DNA of 64,000 nucleotides, from positions 4,774,001-4,838,000 of the forward strand of contig NZ_PJMW01000002.1 in the NCBI RefSeq assembly GCF_002846365.1, written 5' to 3'. Each line of letters begins with the position of its first letter. Position 1 is the first letter of the stretch. The position numbers and the translations under genes were made by a program. A model generated the notes under the pieces. It was given only the letters and a program-made list of their open reading frames with translations, was not told the origin of the DNA and did no database searches. Positions 36,985 through 45,972 of this stretch are shown piece after piece. The DNA is from Nocardia fluminea. GTDB lineage: Bacteria > Actinomycetota > Actinomycetes > Mycobacteriales > Mycobacteriaceae.

Positions 36985-38436
36985 TCAGTTTGCCGCGCGA
37001 TTGCGGTGCACGGCCGGGGCCGCCGGACGCGCGGCGCGACGACGAGAATTCGTCGGCGTGTCGCCCGTGCGGGCGTGTCCACCCGAGCGCGTACGCGGCT
37101 CGTGCGCGGCCCGCTCGCGGCGCGGTGCGCCACCGCGGCCCGCTTCGGCGGTCGGCGCACCACCGGTGCGCGGACGACGGGTCCGCCCGCCACCGGTCGC
37201 CGAACGCGTCGGCTGCGCGGGGGCGACCGGCGTGGCCAGCGCGATCCCGCTGGGCTTGCGGGCCCCGGTGATCTCCACCAGGTTCCGGTCGCCGGGGCGT
37301 ACGTCGACACCGTCGGTGCGCACGCCCGCCTTGCGGGTCATCGCGGCGACGTCCTTGCGCTCCTCGTCGGTGACGAGGGTGACCACGACACCGTCCTCAC
37401 CGGCGCGCGCGGTGCGCCCGGCGCGGTGCAGGTAGGCCTTGTGCTCGGCGGGCGGGTCGAAGTGCACGACCAGCGAGACGCCGTCGATGTGGATGCCGCG
37501 CGCGGCGACGTCGGTGGTGACCAGGACCGGCACCGACCCGTCGGCGAAGGCCGCCAGGGTGCGGACACGGTTGTTCTGGGCCTTGCCGCCGTGCAGCGAG
37601 CCCGCGTCGACGCCCGCGCCGCGCAGCTGCTTGGCCAGGCGGTCGGCGCCGTGCTTGGTGCGCACGAACATGATGGTCAGGCCCTCGCGCGCGGCGATCT
37701 CGGTGGCCACGGTGCGCTTGATGTTCTTGTCGCGCACGTAGAGCAGGTGGTGGGTCATGGTGCTCACCGAGGCCTCGGCCGGCGCGGTCGAGTGGGTCAC
37801 CGGGCTGTGCATGTAGCGCTTGACCAGCTTGTCCACGTCACCGTCGAGAGTGGCCGAGAACAGCAGGCGCTGGCCCTGCTTGGGGGTGCGGTCGAGCAGG
37901 CGGGTGACCTGGGGCAGGAAGCCCATGTCGGCCATGTGATCGGCCTCGTCGAGGGCGGTGATCGTCACATCCGACAGGTCGGCGTTGCGCTGCTTGATCA
38001 GATCGTCGAGGCGGCCGGGGGTGGCGATGAGCAGGTCGACACCGCGCGCGAGCCGGTCGGCCTGGCGCTTGATCGGCGCACCACCGACGACCGAGGCCAC
38101 CCGCAGCCCGAGCGAGCGAGCGCCGTCTTCGAGCGCCTTCTCGATCTGGGTCGCGAGTTCCCGCGTCGGCACCAGCACCAGCCCGCGCGGGCGGCCGGGC
38201 TTGGACGGCGAGCCCTGCGCCAGGCGGGTCAGCATCGGCAGGCCGAAGGCGAGGGTCTTGCCCGAGCCGGTCGGGCCGCGACCGAGCACGTCACGCCCGG
38301 CGAGCGCGTCACCGATGGTGGCGGCCTGGATGGGGAAGGGCTTGTCGATGCCCGCGTTGCGCAGGGTCTGCACCAGTTCGACGGGCAGGCCGAGTTCGGC
38401 GAAGGTCGGTTCGTTGGGCACGGCAGAGTTGGTCAA
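36985..38436 (-). CDS. DEAD-box RNA helicase, RhlE-like
   Basis: The 483-residue protein has the full set of helicase motifs: Q-motif (FAELGLPVELVQTLRNAGID with PFPIQAATI), motif I GPTGSGKT, Ia PTRELATQ, Ib TPGRLDDL, motif II DEAD in TALDEADHMADMGF, motif III SAT, and in the second RecA domain IMFVRTKHGADRLA, TDVAARGIHI and HRAGRTARAG. The C-terminal 100 residues are very basic and Arg/Gly/Ala-rich, an RNA-binding tail typical of high-GC RhlE/CsdA proteins. It is likely involved in ribosome assembly or RNA turnover, especially in the cold (family knowledge). It stands alone with its own terminator. Confidence 0.93.
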   Translation of the reverse strand: MTNSAVPNEPTFAELGLPVELVQTLRNAGIDKPFPIQAATIGDALAGRDVLGRGPTGSGKTLAFGLPMLTRLAQGSPSKPGRPRGLVLVPTRELATQIEKALEDGARSLGLRVASVVGGAPIKRQADRLARGVDLLIATPGRLDDLIKQRNADLSDVTITALDEADHMADMGFLPQVTRLLDRTPKQGQRLLFSATLDGDVDKLVKRYMHSPVTHSTAPAEASVSTMTHHLLYVRDKNIKRTVATEIAAREGLTIMFVRTKHGADRLAKQLRGAGVDAGSLHGGKAQNNRVRTLAAFADGSVPVLVTTDVAARGIHIDGVSLVVHFDPPAEHKAYLHRAGRTARAGEDGVVVTLVTDEERKDVAAMTRKAGVRTDGVDVRPGDRNLVEITGARKPSGIALATPVAPAQPTRSATGGGRTRRPRTGGAPTAEAGRGGAPRRERAAHEPRTRSGGHARTGDTPTNSRRRAARPAAPAVHRNRAAN

Positions 38437-38691
38437 GGTGGCCTTTCGTTGGGCTGCGAATCGCGCCGAACGATGATCGGCGCCGATTACCCGAATACGC
38501 GCCTCGGCGTGAGCGGGGTGCGGCCCAGCAGGAAGGACCGGTCTCCCAGGATAGGCGTGTTCGGGCTCCGGTGGGTAAACAGGCTGGTCAGGTCAGCGGT
38601 TGTGGCAATGTCTGTTCCGTCGCGAGACATCGGCCGGCATGGCGCTCGTCGCGTCGCGAACGCGGCGCGGCGGGGGTGGCGGATCGCCAGG

Positions 38692-39630
38692 TCAGCCGTG
38701 GAAGAGCCGGTTGAGTTCCTGCAGCCACGGCACCGCGACGGCGAGGGTCGGTACCACCAGAATCGCGGCCGAGCCGAGGTAGGCGGCGGTGGCGACTCTC
38801 ACGTCTCCGGTGGTGCTCGCGAGTCGTTGGATGCGGATCAGGGTGCTCGGTCCGCCCGCGGCGAGCGCACCCTGCGGTGCGGTGGACTTGGCGCAGGCGA
38901 TCAGGGCGCGCGCGAGTGGTTTGGGGCCGGTGACCTTCACCGCGGAGTCGTCGGCGAGCAGCTCGATCAGCAATTTCACCTGGCCGAGGGCCGCCTTGCT
39001 GCGGACCACGCGGGGAAAGGCCTCGTGCACGGCGGTGAACGCCTCGAGCACCAGGTCGTGGCGGGCGCGCAGGTGCGAGCGTTCGTGGCTCACGATGGCG
39101 GTGACCTCGGAGTCGTCGAGGCTGGTCAGCGTGCCTTCGCTGATCACCACCCGCTGGCGCAGGCCGGGCAGGCAGTAGGCGATGGGTTCGGTGGCGGCCA
39201 GCACACGGATGTCGGCGGCGCGGCGCACCGGGCCGCTCTGGTCGAGCAGGTCGACCAGCATGCGATGGCGGGAGCGGCGGCGGCGGGTGTGCACACCGAC
39301 GCGCACGATGGAGAACATCAGCCGGGCGCCGACCATCAGGGTCAGGGCGAAGACCAGCACGTACAGCGTCCACAGCGGCAGACCGAGCGCGTCGATCTCC
39401 TGGGTGGGAGAGGTCGTCGGCCTACCGTCGGGGCCGGGAACGAGCAGCAGGCTGGCGATGGCCAGCCCGGATCCGAAGGCACTGAGCACAGCGGCCAGCG
39501 CGATCGCCTGCCACAACACCAGCGCCGCGCGTGGGCTGCGGTGCACCCAGGTAGCGCGACTGAGCAGCGCTGGTACCGGCCCTGCGAGAAGCAAGGCGAG
39601 ACCAGCAAAGACTGCCGCGGTTGCGTTCAT
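38692..39630 (-). CDS. M56-family (BlaR1-like) membrane peptidase
   Basis: The 312-residue protein has N-terminal membrane helices (VFAGLALLLAGPVPALLS and others), a cytoplasmic zinc-protease domain with IVSHERSHLRARHD (HExxH) and the downstream ELLADDSAV segment, and a last membrane helix near the C-terminus. Unlike BlaR1 it has no extracellular beta-lactam sensor domain, as is usual for the actinobacterial form (Rv1845c type). It follows the blaI gene on the same strand after 64 bp and probably cleaves or inactivates BlaI on a signal. Confidence 0.88.
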   Translation of the reverse strand: MNATAAVFAGLALLLAGPVPALLSRATWVHRSPRAALVLWQAIALAAVLSAFGSGLAIASLLLVPGPDGRPTTSPTQEIDALGLPLWTLYVLVFALTLMVGARLMFSIVRVGVHTRRRRSRHRMLVDLLDQSGPVRRAADIRVLAATEPIAYCLPGLRQRVVISEGTLTSLDDSEVTAIVSHERSHLRARHDLVLEAFTAVHEAFPRVVRSKAALGQVKLLIELLADDSAVKVTGPKPLARALIACAKSTAPQGALAAGGPSTLIRIQRLASTTGDVRVATAAYLGSAAILVVPTLAVAVPWLQELNRLFHG

Positions 39631-39694
39631 CGACTCTGCTCACTGCGTTGTGGGGCCAGGGGCGCTCACTCCATTGTGAGAGCCGCCAGGGAGT

Positions 39695-40075
39695 CTAGCC
39701 GCTGTTTTCGTCGGATTCGAGCTTGGCGAGCGCCTCGCGCAGGGCATCCGCCTCGTCCTTGCCGACCTGCTCCACGAAATGCACCAGCGCCGCAGCGCGA
39801 CTACCTGCGGCGTCGGCCTGTTGCAAGGCGTCGACCATCAGGCTCGCGACCAATTCGTCGCGGCTGTGAACCGGTGCGTATCGATGCGCGCGATCGTCGC
39901 GTCGCTGGACCACCAGGTCCTTCTTCGCCAGTCGCTGGAGCACCGTCATCACCGTGGTGTACGCGAGCTCGCGCCGCGCGGCCAGCGCTTCGTGGACCTG
40001 CCGCACCGTCAGTGGCTCATCGGCCGACCACAACTGGTCCATGACCGCTTTTTCGAGTTCGCCGAGACCTGCCAT
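39695..40075 (-). CDS. blaI: BlaI/MecI-family repressor
   Basis: The protein has 126 residues. The winged helix MAGLGELEKAVMDQLWSADE, VRQVHEALAARRELAYTTVM and TVLQRLAKKDLVVQRRDDRAH is characteristic of BlaI/CopY, followed by a helical dimerisation end. It is the homologue of M. tuberculosis Rv1846c, which responds to beta-lactams and controls respiration genes. Paired with the M56 peptidase gene downstream. A TACTACA-type dyad precedes the start and is a credible autoregulatory operator. Confidence 0.92.
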   Translation of the reverse strand: MAGLGELEKAVMDQLWSADEPLTVRQVHEALAARRELAYTTVMTVLQRLAKKDLVVQRRDDRAHRYAPVHSRDELVASLMVDALQQADAAGSRAAALVHFVEQVGKDEADALREALAKLESDENSG

Positions 40076-40110
40076 CCCACCGATTTTACGGCCTCAACGA
40101 CAAACATGCG

Positions 40111-40127
40111 TACTACAGATTGTCGTA
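40111..40127. promoter_or_regulatory. BlaI-type operator
   Basis: TACTACA (40111-40117) and TGTCGTA (40121-40127) form an inverted repeat with one mismatch and a GAT spacer, 36 bp before the blaI start. BlaI/MecI operators have the core TACA/TGTA with this half-site length. Mycobacterial BlaI binds a comparable site. Confidence 0.65.
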
Positions 40128-40146
40128 ACGGGGTGTTTGCTGTGTG

Positions 40147-40971
40147 TTATTCGTCATACCCGGCCGCGCCGTGCACATGACGGGTCCCGATCGGGACGAT
40201 CATCGGCCGCCCCGACACCGGATCTGTGAGGACGGTCGCCTCCAGTCCGAAGACCTCCGCCAGCAGTTCAGCGGTGATGATGTCGGCCGGTCTGCCCCGC
40301 GACACGATCGCGCCCGCGCGCATCACCACGAGCTCGTCGCTGTAGCGGATGGCCAGGTTCAGATCGTGCAGCACCATCACCACCGTGCGCCCGAACTCGG
40401 CGTGCAGCCGGTCGACGAGGTCGAGGACCTCCAGCGAGTGCGCGAGATCGAGGTAGGTGGTCGGTTCGTCGAGAAGCAGGATGTCGGTGCCCTGGGCCAG
40501 GGCCATGGAGATCCAGGCCCGCTGACGTTGGCCGCCGGAGAGTTCGTCGAGGGTCCGGTCGGCCAGGTCGGCGATGCCGGTCTGGGCCAGCGCGGCCGCG
40601 ACCTCGGTCTCGTCGTCGGCCGACCACTGCCGCAACCAGGACTGATGCGGATGACGTCCCCGCGCGACCAGGTCGGCGACGGTGAGCCCCTCGGGCGCGA
40701 CCGGGGTCTGGGGCAGCATGCCGATGACCCTGGCCACGTCCTTGGTCTTCATCGACGAGATGGCCTTGCCGTCGAGGACGACCTGTCCCGCGCTGGGGCG
40801 CAGCAGCCTGCCCAGCGATTTCAGCAGGGTCGACTTGCCACAGCCGTTGGGGCCGATGACCGTGGTGACCACACCGGGCGCGATATCAAGGCTGAGCTCG
40901 TCGACGATCACCCGATCGCCGTAGCCGAGGGAGACGGCGTCGGCGGCGAGGCGATGAGTGGGGCTTGTCAT
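40147..40971 (-). CDS. iron-siderophore ABC transporter ATP-binding protein (FecE-like)
   Basis: The 274-residue ATPase has Walker A VIGPNGCGKSTLL, the Q-loop MLPQTP, signature ELSGGQRQRAWIS, Walker B DILLLDEPTTYLDL and the switch His in VMVLHDLNLA. The sequence is of the FepC/FhuC class that drives siderophore uptake. It overlaps the upstream permease gene by 4 bp and is the last gene of the operon. A substrate-binding lipoprotein is not encoded next to it and must lie elsewhere. Confidence 0.93.
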   Translation of the reverse strand: MTSPTHRLAADAVSLGYGDRVIVDELSLDIAPGVVTTVIGPNGCGKSTLLKSLGRLLRPSAGQVVLDGKAISSMKTKDVARVIGMLPQTPVAPEGLTVADLVARGRHPHQSWLRQWSADDETEVAAALAQTGIADLADRTLDELSGGQRQRAWISMALAQGTDILLLDEPTTYLDLAHSLEVLDLVDRLHAEFGRTVVMVLHDLNLAIRYSDELVVMRAGAIVSRGRPADIITAELLAEVFGLEATVLTDPVSGRPMIVPIGTRHVHGAAGYDE

Positions 40972-42128
40972 GAGAGCGTGGCCTTCCGATTCATACGCAC
41001 GAGCAGGTAGAGCAGGAACGGTCCCCCCAGCGCCGCGGTGACGATACCGACCGGCAGGTCGACGGGCAGGAACGCGCGCGAGAGGACGTCGGCCCCGGCG
41101 ACCAGTGCGGCACCGGTCAGCGCCGAGGCGATCAGGGGCTCGCCCGCGGTGCGCAGCGCCATTCTCGCGATCTGCGGTGCCGCGAGGGCGACGAATCCGA
41201 CCGGTCCGACGGCGGCGGTCGCCACCGAGGCCGCCACGACCGACGCGCCGATGAGCAGTGCCTGTTGCGACTGGATTCGCACTCCGAGCACCCGGGTGGA
41301 GTCCTCGCCGAGGCGCAGCGCGGCCAGCGTGCGCGCCGACATCAGCGACACCACGGTCACGACGGACAGCGCGACGACGGCGGGGACCACCCTCGCCATG
41401 TCGGCTCCGTTGAGCGACCCGGTGAGCCAGAGCTGGGCACGGGCCGCGTCGGTCAGGCTGGCGCGGGTGAGCAGCCAGCTGATCACCGACATCAGGACCG
41501 CGTTCACGCCGATGCCGATCAGCACGAGCCGGAACCCGGTGACCCCGCGTTCGCCGCCGCCTCCGCGCCCCCAGGCCAGGAGGTAGATGACGACCGCGGT
41601 CAGCAGGCCGCCGGTGAGTGCGGCGATCGGGGCGCCCACGGTCGCGACCAATCCGGTTGTCGCACCGCCGCTGCCGACCAGCACCGCGACGGCGCCGACG
41701 CTGGCACCGGTGGTGATGCCGAGCACGTCCGGCCCGGCCAGCGGGTTGTGCAGGATCGACTGCATCAGCGCGCCCGACAAGCCGAGCGCGGCTCCGACGA
41801 CCACGGCGGTCAGCGCCCGTGGCAATCGCGATTCGATGATGATGAAGCGCTGGGATCGGGTGCCGCCGCCGCCGAGCACGTCGAGTACGCGTCCCAGCGG
41901 GATGTGGGTATCGCCGACGGCGATGTCCAGGCAGAACAGTGCGAACACCGCGACCGCCAGTGCCACGACGATGCCGAAAACGACCGGCCGCAGCACCAGC
42001 GACACCGGCCCGACCCGCAGCGCGGGGCGCACCCGGCGCAGCTCGGTCACCGCCCGATCCGTGCCGTCGGCGCTCGGGGGTGCGGCGGCGACCCGGCCGG
42101 TGGGCTCGTCCATCTCGACCTCACTCAC
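40968..42128 (-). CDS. iron-siderophore ABC transporter permease (FecCD family)
   Basis: This permease of about 386 residues has nine to ten helices and the FecCD hallmarks: LPRALTAVVVGAALGLSGAL, LMQSILHNPLAGPDVLGITT, VGPVGFVALAAPQIAR (contact to the ATPase) and DLPVGIVTAALGGPFLLYLL. Its first 45 residues are a hydrophilic extension. The GTG start at 42128 overlaps the stop of the partner permease (GTGA), which I preferred over the ATG 15 bases later. The two permeases should form the heterodimeric membrane pore. Confidence 0.92.
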   Translation of the reverse strand: MSEVEMDEPTGRVAAAPPSADGTDRAVTELRRVRPALRVGPVSLVLRPVVFGIVVALAVAVFALFCLDIAVGDTHIPLGRVLDVLGGGGTRSQRFIIIESRLPRALTAVVVGAALGLSGALMQSILHNPLAGPDVLGITTGASVGAVAVLVGSGGATTGLVATVGAPIAALTGGLLTAVVIYLLAWGRGGGGERGVTGFRLVLIGIGVNAVLMSVISWLLTRASLTDAARAQLWLTGSLNGADMARVVPAVVALSVVTVVSLMSARTLAALRLGEDSTRVLGVRIQSQQALLIGASVVAASVATAAVGPVGFVALAAPQIARMALRTAGEPLIASALTGAALVAGADVLSRAFLPVDLPVGIVTAALGGPFLLYLLVRMNRKATLS

Positions 42129-43171
42129 AGCGCCACCAGCCTCTTGCGACGCACCAGCGCGATGAAGAACGGCGCGCCGATCGCGGCCAGCATCACCCCG
42201 ACCTGGAGTTCGCCGGGCCGGGCGATCACCCGTCCGGCGACGTCGGCGACGAGCAGCAGCAAGCCGCCGAAGAGTCCGGAGTAGGGGATCAGCCACTTGT
42301 TGTCCGGGCCCGTGATGGTCCGGGCCATGTGCGGAACCACCAGTCCCAGAAACGCGATCGGCCCGATCGCGGCGGTCGCCCCGCCGCTGAGCAGGACCAC
42401 GGCGATCAGGCCGAAGGCCCGCGCGCGGGTGACGTCGACGCCGAGTCCGCGGGCGACATCGTCACCGAGGCTGAGCAGATTCAGGCTGGGCGCCGCGGCC
42501 ATGGCCATCCCGACGCCGACCACCAGAAACGGCAGGACCTCCCAGAACACTTCCGCTTCGCGCCCGGCCACGTTGCCGACCACCCAGAACCGATAGGTGT
42601 CGAGCGCCGCGTTGTCGAGCACGATGATCGCGTTCGTCATCGCCTGGAGGAAGGCGGTGACTGCCGCGCCCGCCAGGATCAGGCTCAGCGGACTGGCTTT
42701 ACCGCCGCCGATCGAGGAGACCCCGAACACGATCACCCCCGCGATCGCCGACCCGGCGAAGGCGAACCAGATGTACTGCGCCGGCGCGGTGAACCCGAAC
42801 AGGAAGATGCTCAGCGCCGCCAGGAAACCGGCGCCCGCATTCAGTCCTAACAATCCGGCATCAGCGAGCGGATTCCGGGTATACCCCTGGATGAGCGCGC
42901 CCGCGACGCCCAACGCCACTCCGGCGAACAGGGCCAGTGCGGTGCGCGGCAGACGCAGCTCACGCACGATTTCCTCGGCGGTGGAGCGGGCCGGGCATCG
43001 GAACGGGCCGCCGTCGCAGCCGAAAGCGTGTGTGACGGCGTCGAACACCGTGGTGGGTGCGAGCGAGCGGGTGCCGATGGCGATGCTCGCCACCACCGCG
43101 ACGGTGAGCAAGACAACGAGCAGCAGAAGCCCGGTCAGACGACGACGTCTGACGGTGCCAGGGTGGATCAC
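42125..43171 (-). CDS. iron-siderophore ABC transporter permease (FecCD family)
   Basis: The protein has 348 residues and a FecCD permease: RLPRTALALFAGVALGVAGA, IQGYTRNPLADAGLLGLNAG, AFLGLVVPHMARTITGPDNK and LQVGVMLAAIGAPFFIALVR. A loop with two Cys (FGCDGGPFRCP) lies after the first helix, outside the membrane. It is the first gene of the importer operon and starts with GTG behind CAGGAG. An iron box lies 46 bp upstream, between it and the divergent gene, so the operon should be repressed when iron is plentiful. Confidence 0.92.
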   Translation of the reverse strand: MIHPGTVRRRRLTGLLLLVVLLTVAVVASIAIGTRSLAPTTVFDAVTHAFGCDGGPFRCPARSTAEEIVRELRLPRTALALFAGVALGVAGALIQGYTRNPLADAGLLGLNAGAGFLAALSIFLFGFTAPAQYIWFAFAGSAIAGVIVFGVSSIGGGKASPLSLILAGAAVTAFLQAMTNAIIVLDNAALDTYRFWVVGNVAGREAEVFWEVLPFLVVGVGMAMAAAPSLNLLSLGDDVARGLGVDVTRARAFGLIAVVLLSGGATAAIGPIAFLGLVVPHMARTITGPDNKWLIPYSGLFGGLLLLVADVAGRVIARPGELQVGVMLAAIGAPFFIALVRRKRLVAL

Positions 43172-43216
43172 GGCGACGAACTTCTCCTGCCTCGAAACCG
43201 GACACGACTTGTGAAG

Positions 43217-43235
43217 TCTGGTAAGCCTAACCTAT
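43217..43235. promoter_or_regulatory. DtxR/IdeR iron box
   Basis: Read on the minus strand the site is ATAGGTTAGGCTTACCAGA, close to the consensus TTAGGTTAGGCTAACCTAA. It lies between the FecCD operon and the divergent gene at 43282 and could control both. Confidence 0.8.
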
Positions 43236-43281
43236 GTTCCGAGACATCATCGTCACGGGAACCAACGTTCGAGGAGGTTCG

Positions 43282-43980
43282 ATGTCCGAGCCCGTCACCA
43301 CCGCCACTTCCCGCACCACCGCCGTGTTCGACCGCGCCTGTGCCAGGTTGCAATCGCTGCAACCCGAGCATCCGCGCGTGTATGCCGTCGCGGCGATGAG
43401 CGGGCAGGGCAAACGGCGATGGTGGCATGTGCCCAACGGGCTGTCCGAGGGCCGCGTCGAGCTGATGTACCGGCGGCACGCCGCGGAGATGATCAACGAC
43501 GAGATCGCCGCCGAAGTGGTCGCCACCGCGCTCATCCACGCTGTCGCGGGCCGGGTCACCGCACTGTTCGTGATGGACGCCCAAGCCTGGGATCCGGGCC
43601 GCGACAACCTGTGGATCCACCACGACAACGACGGCGGTATCGACTGGGCTGGCTTGACCGACACCAGGATTCGCGTCGTCGACGCCGATCCCGAACCGGG
43701 CGCGGTCGCCTTCCCGTGCGAAGCCGCCATGGCGGTCTGGCTCGCCCACCGGTGCGCGTCGTCGCTGATCCCGCTGCAATCGGTCCTCACCCGCTGCTCC
43801 GGCCTGCCCGCTCGCCGTTTCTGGACCCTGGTCGGCGAGTCGATCATCGGCGCGGCGACCTACGTTCCCGACCTGGCGCGCGCCGATGTGTCCGCGGGCG
43901 CGCGCCGCGGCCAGCTCCTGCTCGGTGCCTTCGAAGAACGCGGCCTTCCGGTGCGGCGCAGTAGTTGCCTGCAGCGCTAG
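43282..43980 (+). CDS. iron-box-associated protein, remotely FhuF-like
   Basis: This soluble protein has 232 residues. The middle (ALIHAVAGRVTALFVMDAQA, DNLWIHHDNDGGIDWAGLTD and RIRVVDADPEPGA) resembles the domain of FhuF-type siderophore reductases. The C-terminal two-iron-two-sulfur Cys set of FhuF is absent: only a single Cys remains near the end (RRSSCLQR). So a ferric-siderophore-related role is inferred mainly from context: it is divergent from the FecCD importer across a shared iron box. The ATG is preceded by a strong GAGGAGG; a start at 43234 inside the iron box is rejected. Confidence 0.6.
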   Translation: MSEPVTTATSRTTAVFDRACARLQSLQPEHPRVYAVAAMSGQGKRRWWHVPNGLSEGRVELMYRRHAAEMINDEIAAEVVATALIHAVAGRVTALFVMDAQAWDPGRDNLWIHHDNDGGIDWAGLTDTRIRVVDADPEPGAVAFPCEAAMAVWLAHRCASSLIPLQSVLTRCSGLPARRFWTLVGESIIGAATYVPDLARADVSAGARRGQLLLGAFEERGLPVRRSSCLQR

Positions 43981-44033
43981 GCGATTCCGGACGGTCACCA
44001 CGATCTCGTGGTGGATCGCCGGGTGCTCGGCGC

Positions 44034-45071
44034 TCAGATGCCGAGGGCGGTGGCCATCATCGGCCAGGACGCGTGGAGGTCGTCCTCCCAGTAGCCCCAG
44101 GAGTGGGTACCGGTCGCGCGGATGTTGTAGGTGATGTCGGTGCGGCCGAGTTCGCGGGTCCGCTGGGCCAGGCTCGCGGTGCAATACGCTGTGGCGGCTT
44201 CGATTCCGCCGCCGATGAGCATCTGATTCAGCAGAATCGAGGTCGGATTCTTTCCGTTGACGTGCACCCGCGGATTCGACAACGTCTCGTGCGCGCCCGG
44301 TAACCCGGTGCCCGCGGAAATGTAAATCGGGATTCTCGGCAAGCGATGGGCCTGCACGTAGGGGTCGTGCTCGCGCCACGCGGCGTCGGTGTCGGGACCC
44401 CACATGTTCTCGGTGTTCCCGCCGCCCATGCGCACGACGAGGGAGACGAAGGCGCGGCCGATCGGATCGCTGGTCATCGCGCACCCGCTGTACGCGGAGA
44501 CGCTGCGGTACAGCTCGGGCGCCTGGATCGCGAGATCGAGGACCGAGGTTCCCGCCATCGAGATCCCGGCGAGGGAGTTGACGCCGTCGGTGCCGAGGGC
44601 CGCGTCGATGACGGGTGGCAGCTCCTGGGTGAGGAACGTGGTCCACCTGTTGTTGCCGTTGTTCTCGAGGTTCTTCGCCAGGCCGGCGTCCGGTCGCCGC
44701 CAGTCGGTGTAATAACTGAACGCGCCTTCCATCGGGATGACGACATTGACGTGCTTGTCCGCGAAGAAGCCACCGGCATCGGTCTGGCCGGGCCAGTTGG
44801 CTGAATCCTCACCGCCGCCCGCGCCGTTCAGCAGGTAGAGGGTCGGCGCCGGGGTCGAGGTGTCGATGGGCCGGAGCACCCGCAGCGCGATCGTGCGATC
44901 CATGGCGGGGGAGTAGACGCTGATGTCGGCGACCTGGCCGGACTGCGTCAGGCTCACCACGCGCGCCCCGGGCGCGGCCGCGGCCCGCGCACCGTCGGCG
45001 ACCAGGGGCGCGGCGGCCACCGCCAGGACGCAGACGGCCGACATGATCGCGCGGAGCATTTCGTTCTTCAT
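44034..45071 (-). CDS. secreted antigen-85-type mycolyltransferase/esterase
   Basis: The 345-residue protein has a signal peptide (MLRAIMSAVCVLAVAAAPLV) and an alpha/beta-hydrolase esterase-D fold: TLYLLNGAGGGEDSANW, PMEGAFSYYTDWRRPDA, the nucleophile in LAGISMAGTSVLDLA and the terminal GTHSWGYWEDDLHASWP, which carries the catalytic His in the HSWxYW motif of Ag85 proteins. These enzymes transfer mycolic acids to trehalose and arabinogalactan outside the cell. The presence of this family is good evidence that the organism makes mycolates. Confidence 0.88.
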   Translation of the reverse strand: MKNEMLRAIMSAVCVLAVAAAPLVADGARAAAAPGARVVSLTQSGQVADISVYSPAMDRTIALRVLRPIDTSTPAPTLYLLNGAGGGEDSANWPGQTDAGGFFADKHVNVVIPMEGAFSYYTDWRRPDAGLAKNLENNGNNRWTTFLTQELPPVIDAALGTDGVNSLAGISMAGTSVLDLAIQAPELYRSVSAYSGCAMTSDPIGRAFVSLVVRMGGGNTENMWGPDTDAAWREHDPYVQAHRLPRIPIYISAGTGLPGAHETLSNPRVHVNGKNPTSILLNQMLIGGGIEAATAYCTASLAQRTRELGRTDITYNIRATGTHSWGYWEDDLHASWPMMATALGI

Positions 45072-45282
45072 GGTGTTGCGGGCCCTCGGTTCAGGTGATC
45101 ATCGCCCTCGGCAGCTGATGTGATGCCGGTAACGTAACGTCGCCGCAGAGATGTGGCAAGTCACTGTTTCACTCCCTGTGTCTTGTTCGCTTCTCCCTGC
45201 CGGAACCCGCGCATCGCTGTAATTCGTTGCCCCGCACAGTATTGGGTCGTACGAAGGCCCTGGTGTCGCGCGCCACAGGCGA

Positions 45283-45903
45283 CTACTGCCGGTCGGCCGA
45301 TTCGTCGGGGGAGGTGCGACCGGTGACGACCATCAGGAGTTCTGCCGCCGTGCCGGTGATCGGTGTGCCGTCGCCGGCGGACCAGGAGGTGTCGGTGGTT
45401 CTCAACGAGTATCCGGTCAGCCGGCGCTGGGCGTGGAAGGGCGCACCCATCGTCCATACACGTTCCAGTGACAATTGCGCCGCCGCCGTCGGCATCGTCC
45501 GTTCGAGGCCGAGCGGGACCGCGATGTCCTGCCCGTGCACCAGCAGGTCCATCAGCCGATCGATCGGTGTGGTGCCGATCGGGATGGCGGTGGAGTCGAT
45601 CGTGGCGCGCAGCTGGGCGAGCAACGCGGCGGTCGGGGTCCGATCGGCGTGCCGGACGGCGGTGTCGTGGATCAGGCGGTCGGTGTTGCCGCGTGCGCGA
45701 ATCAGGTTCACCACCAGGGCGGCGGCGGTGACGCGGGTGGCCAGCACGAGGTGGGCCACGACGTCCCTGATCCGCCATCCCGCGCACAGCGACGCTGTGT
45801 CCCAGGCCGATTCGGGCAGGTCGCGCAACAGCTCGACCAGGGTGGCGCGTTCTTCGGCCACCGCCTGCCAGATCGGGTCGTTCATCGTGTTCTGCTCGGT
45901 CAT
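45283..45903 (-). CDS. maleylpyruvate isomerase-family mycothiol-dependent enzyme
   Basis: The 206-residue protein has the N-terminal DinB-like helical domain (TLVELLRDLPESAWDTASLC, GWRIRDVVAHLVLATR with the metal His, and MDLLVHGQDIAVPLG). This is the MDMPI_N/TIGR03083 family; the metal ligands His-Glu-His are approximated by HLV and HGQD. Members use mycothiol as cofactor or are uncharacterised. The start has AAGGAG eight bases upstream. It is divergent from a MerR gene 70 bp away and probably controlled by it. Confidence 0.82.
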   Translation of the reverse strand: MTEQNTMNDPIWQAVAEERATLVELLRDLPESAWDTASLCAGWRIRDVVAHLVLATRVTAAALVVNLIRARGNTDRLIHDTAVRHADRTPTAALLAQLRATIDSTAIPIGTTPIDRLMDLLVHGQDIAVPLGLERTMPTAAAQLSLERVWTMGAPFHAQRRLTGYSLRTTDTSWSAGDGTPITGTAAELLMVVTGRTSPDESADRQ

Positions 45904-45945
45904 CGTCGGTTCTCCTTCGCGTGGGGTCCTCGGTACCGTAGGAGT

Positions 45946-45959
45946 TCCACCGGGGTGGA
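45946..45959. promoter_or_regulatory. MerR-type dyad in divergent promoter
   Basis: TCCACC (45946-45951) and GGTGGA (45954-45959) form a perfect inverted repeat around GG, within the 70-bp gap between divergent starts. MerR regulators bind such GC-rich dyads between unusually spaced -35 and -10 boxes. It also shows that the GTG codons at 45955 and 45961 are unlikely starts. Confidence 0.5.
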
Positions 45960-45972
45960 GGTGCCAACGAAA

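Noticed and set aside
37006..40044. A 1012-codon open frame antisense to the helicase and M56/BlaI genes
   Set aside because: It spans three well-supported genes on the other strand and its residues are the Arg/Gly/Asp/His-rich type that GC-rich antisense frames produce; it has no ribosome site or domain.
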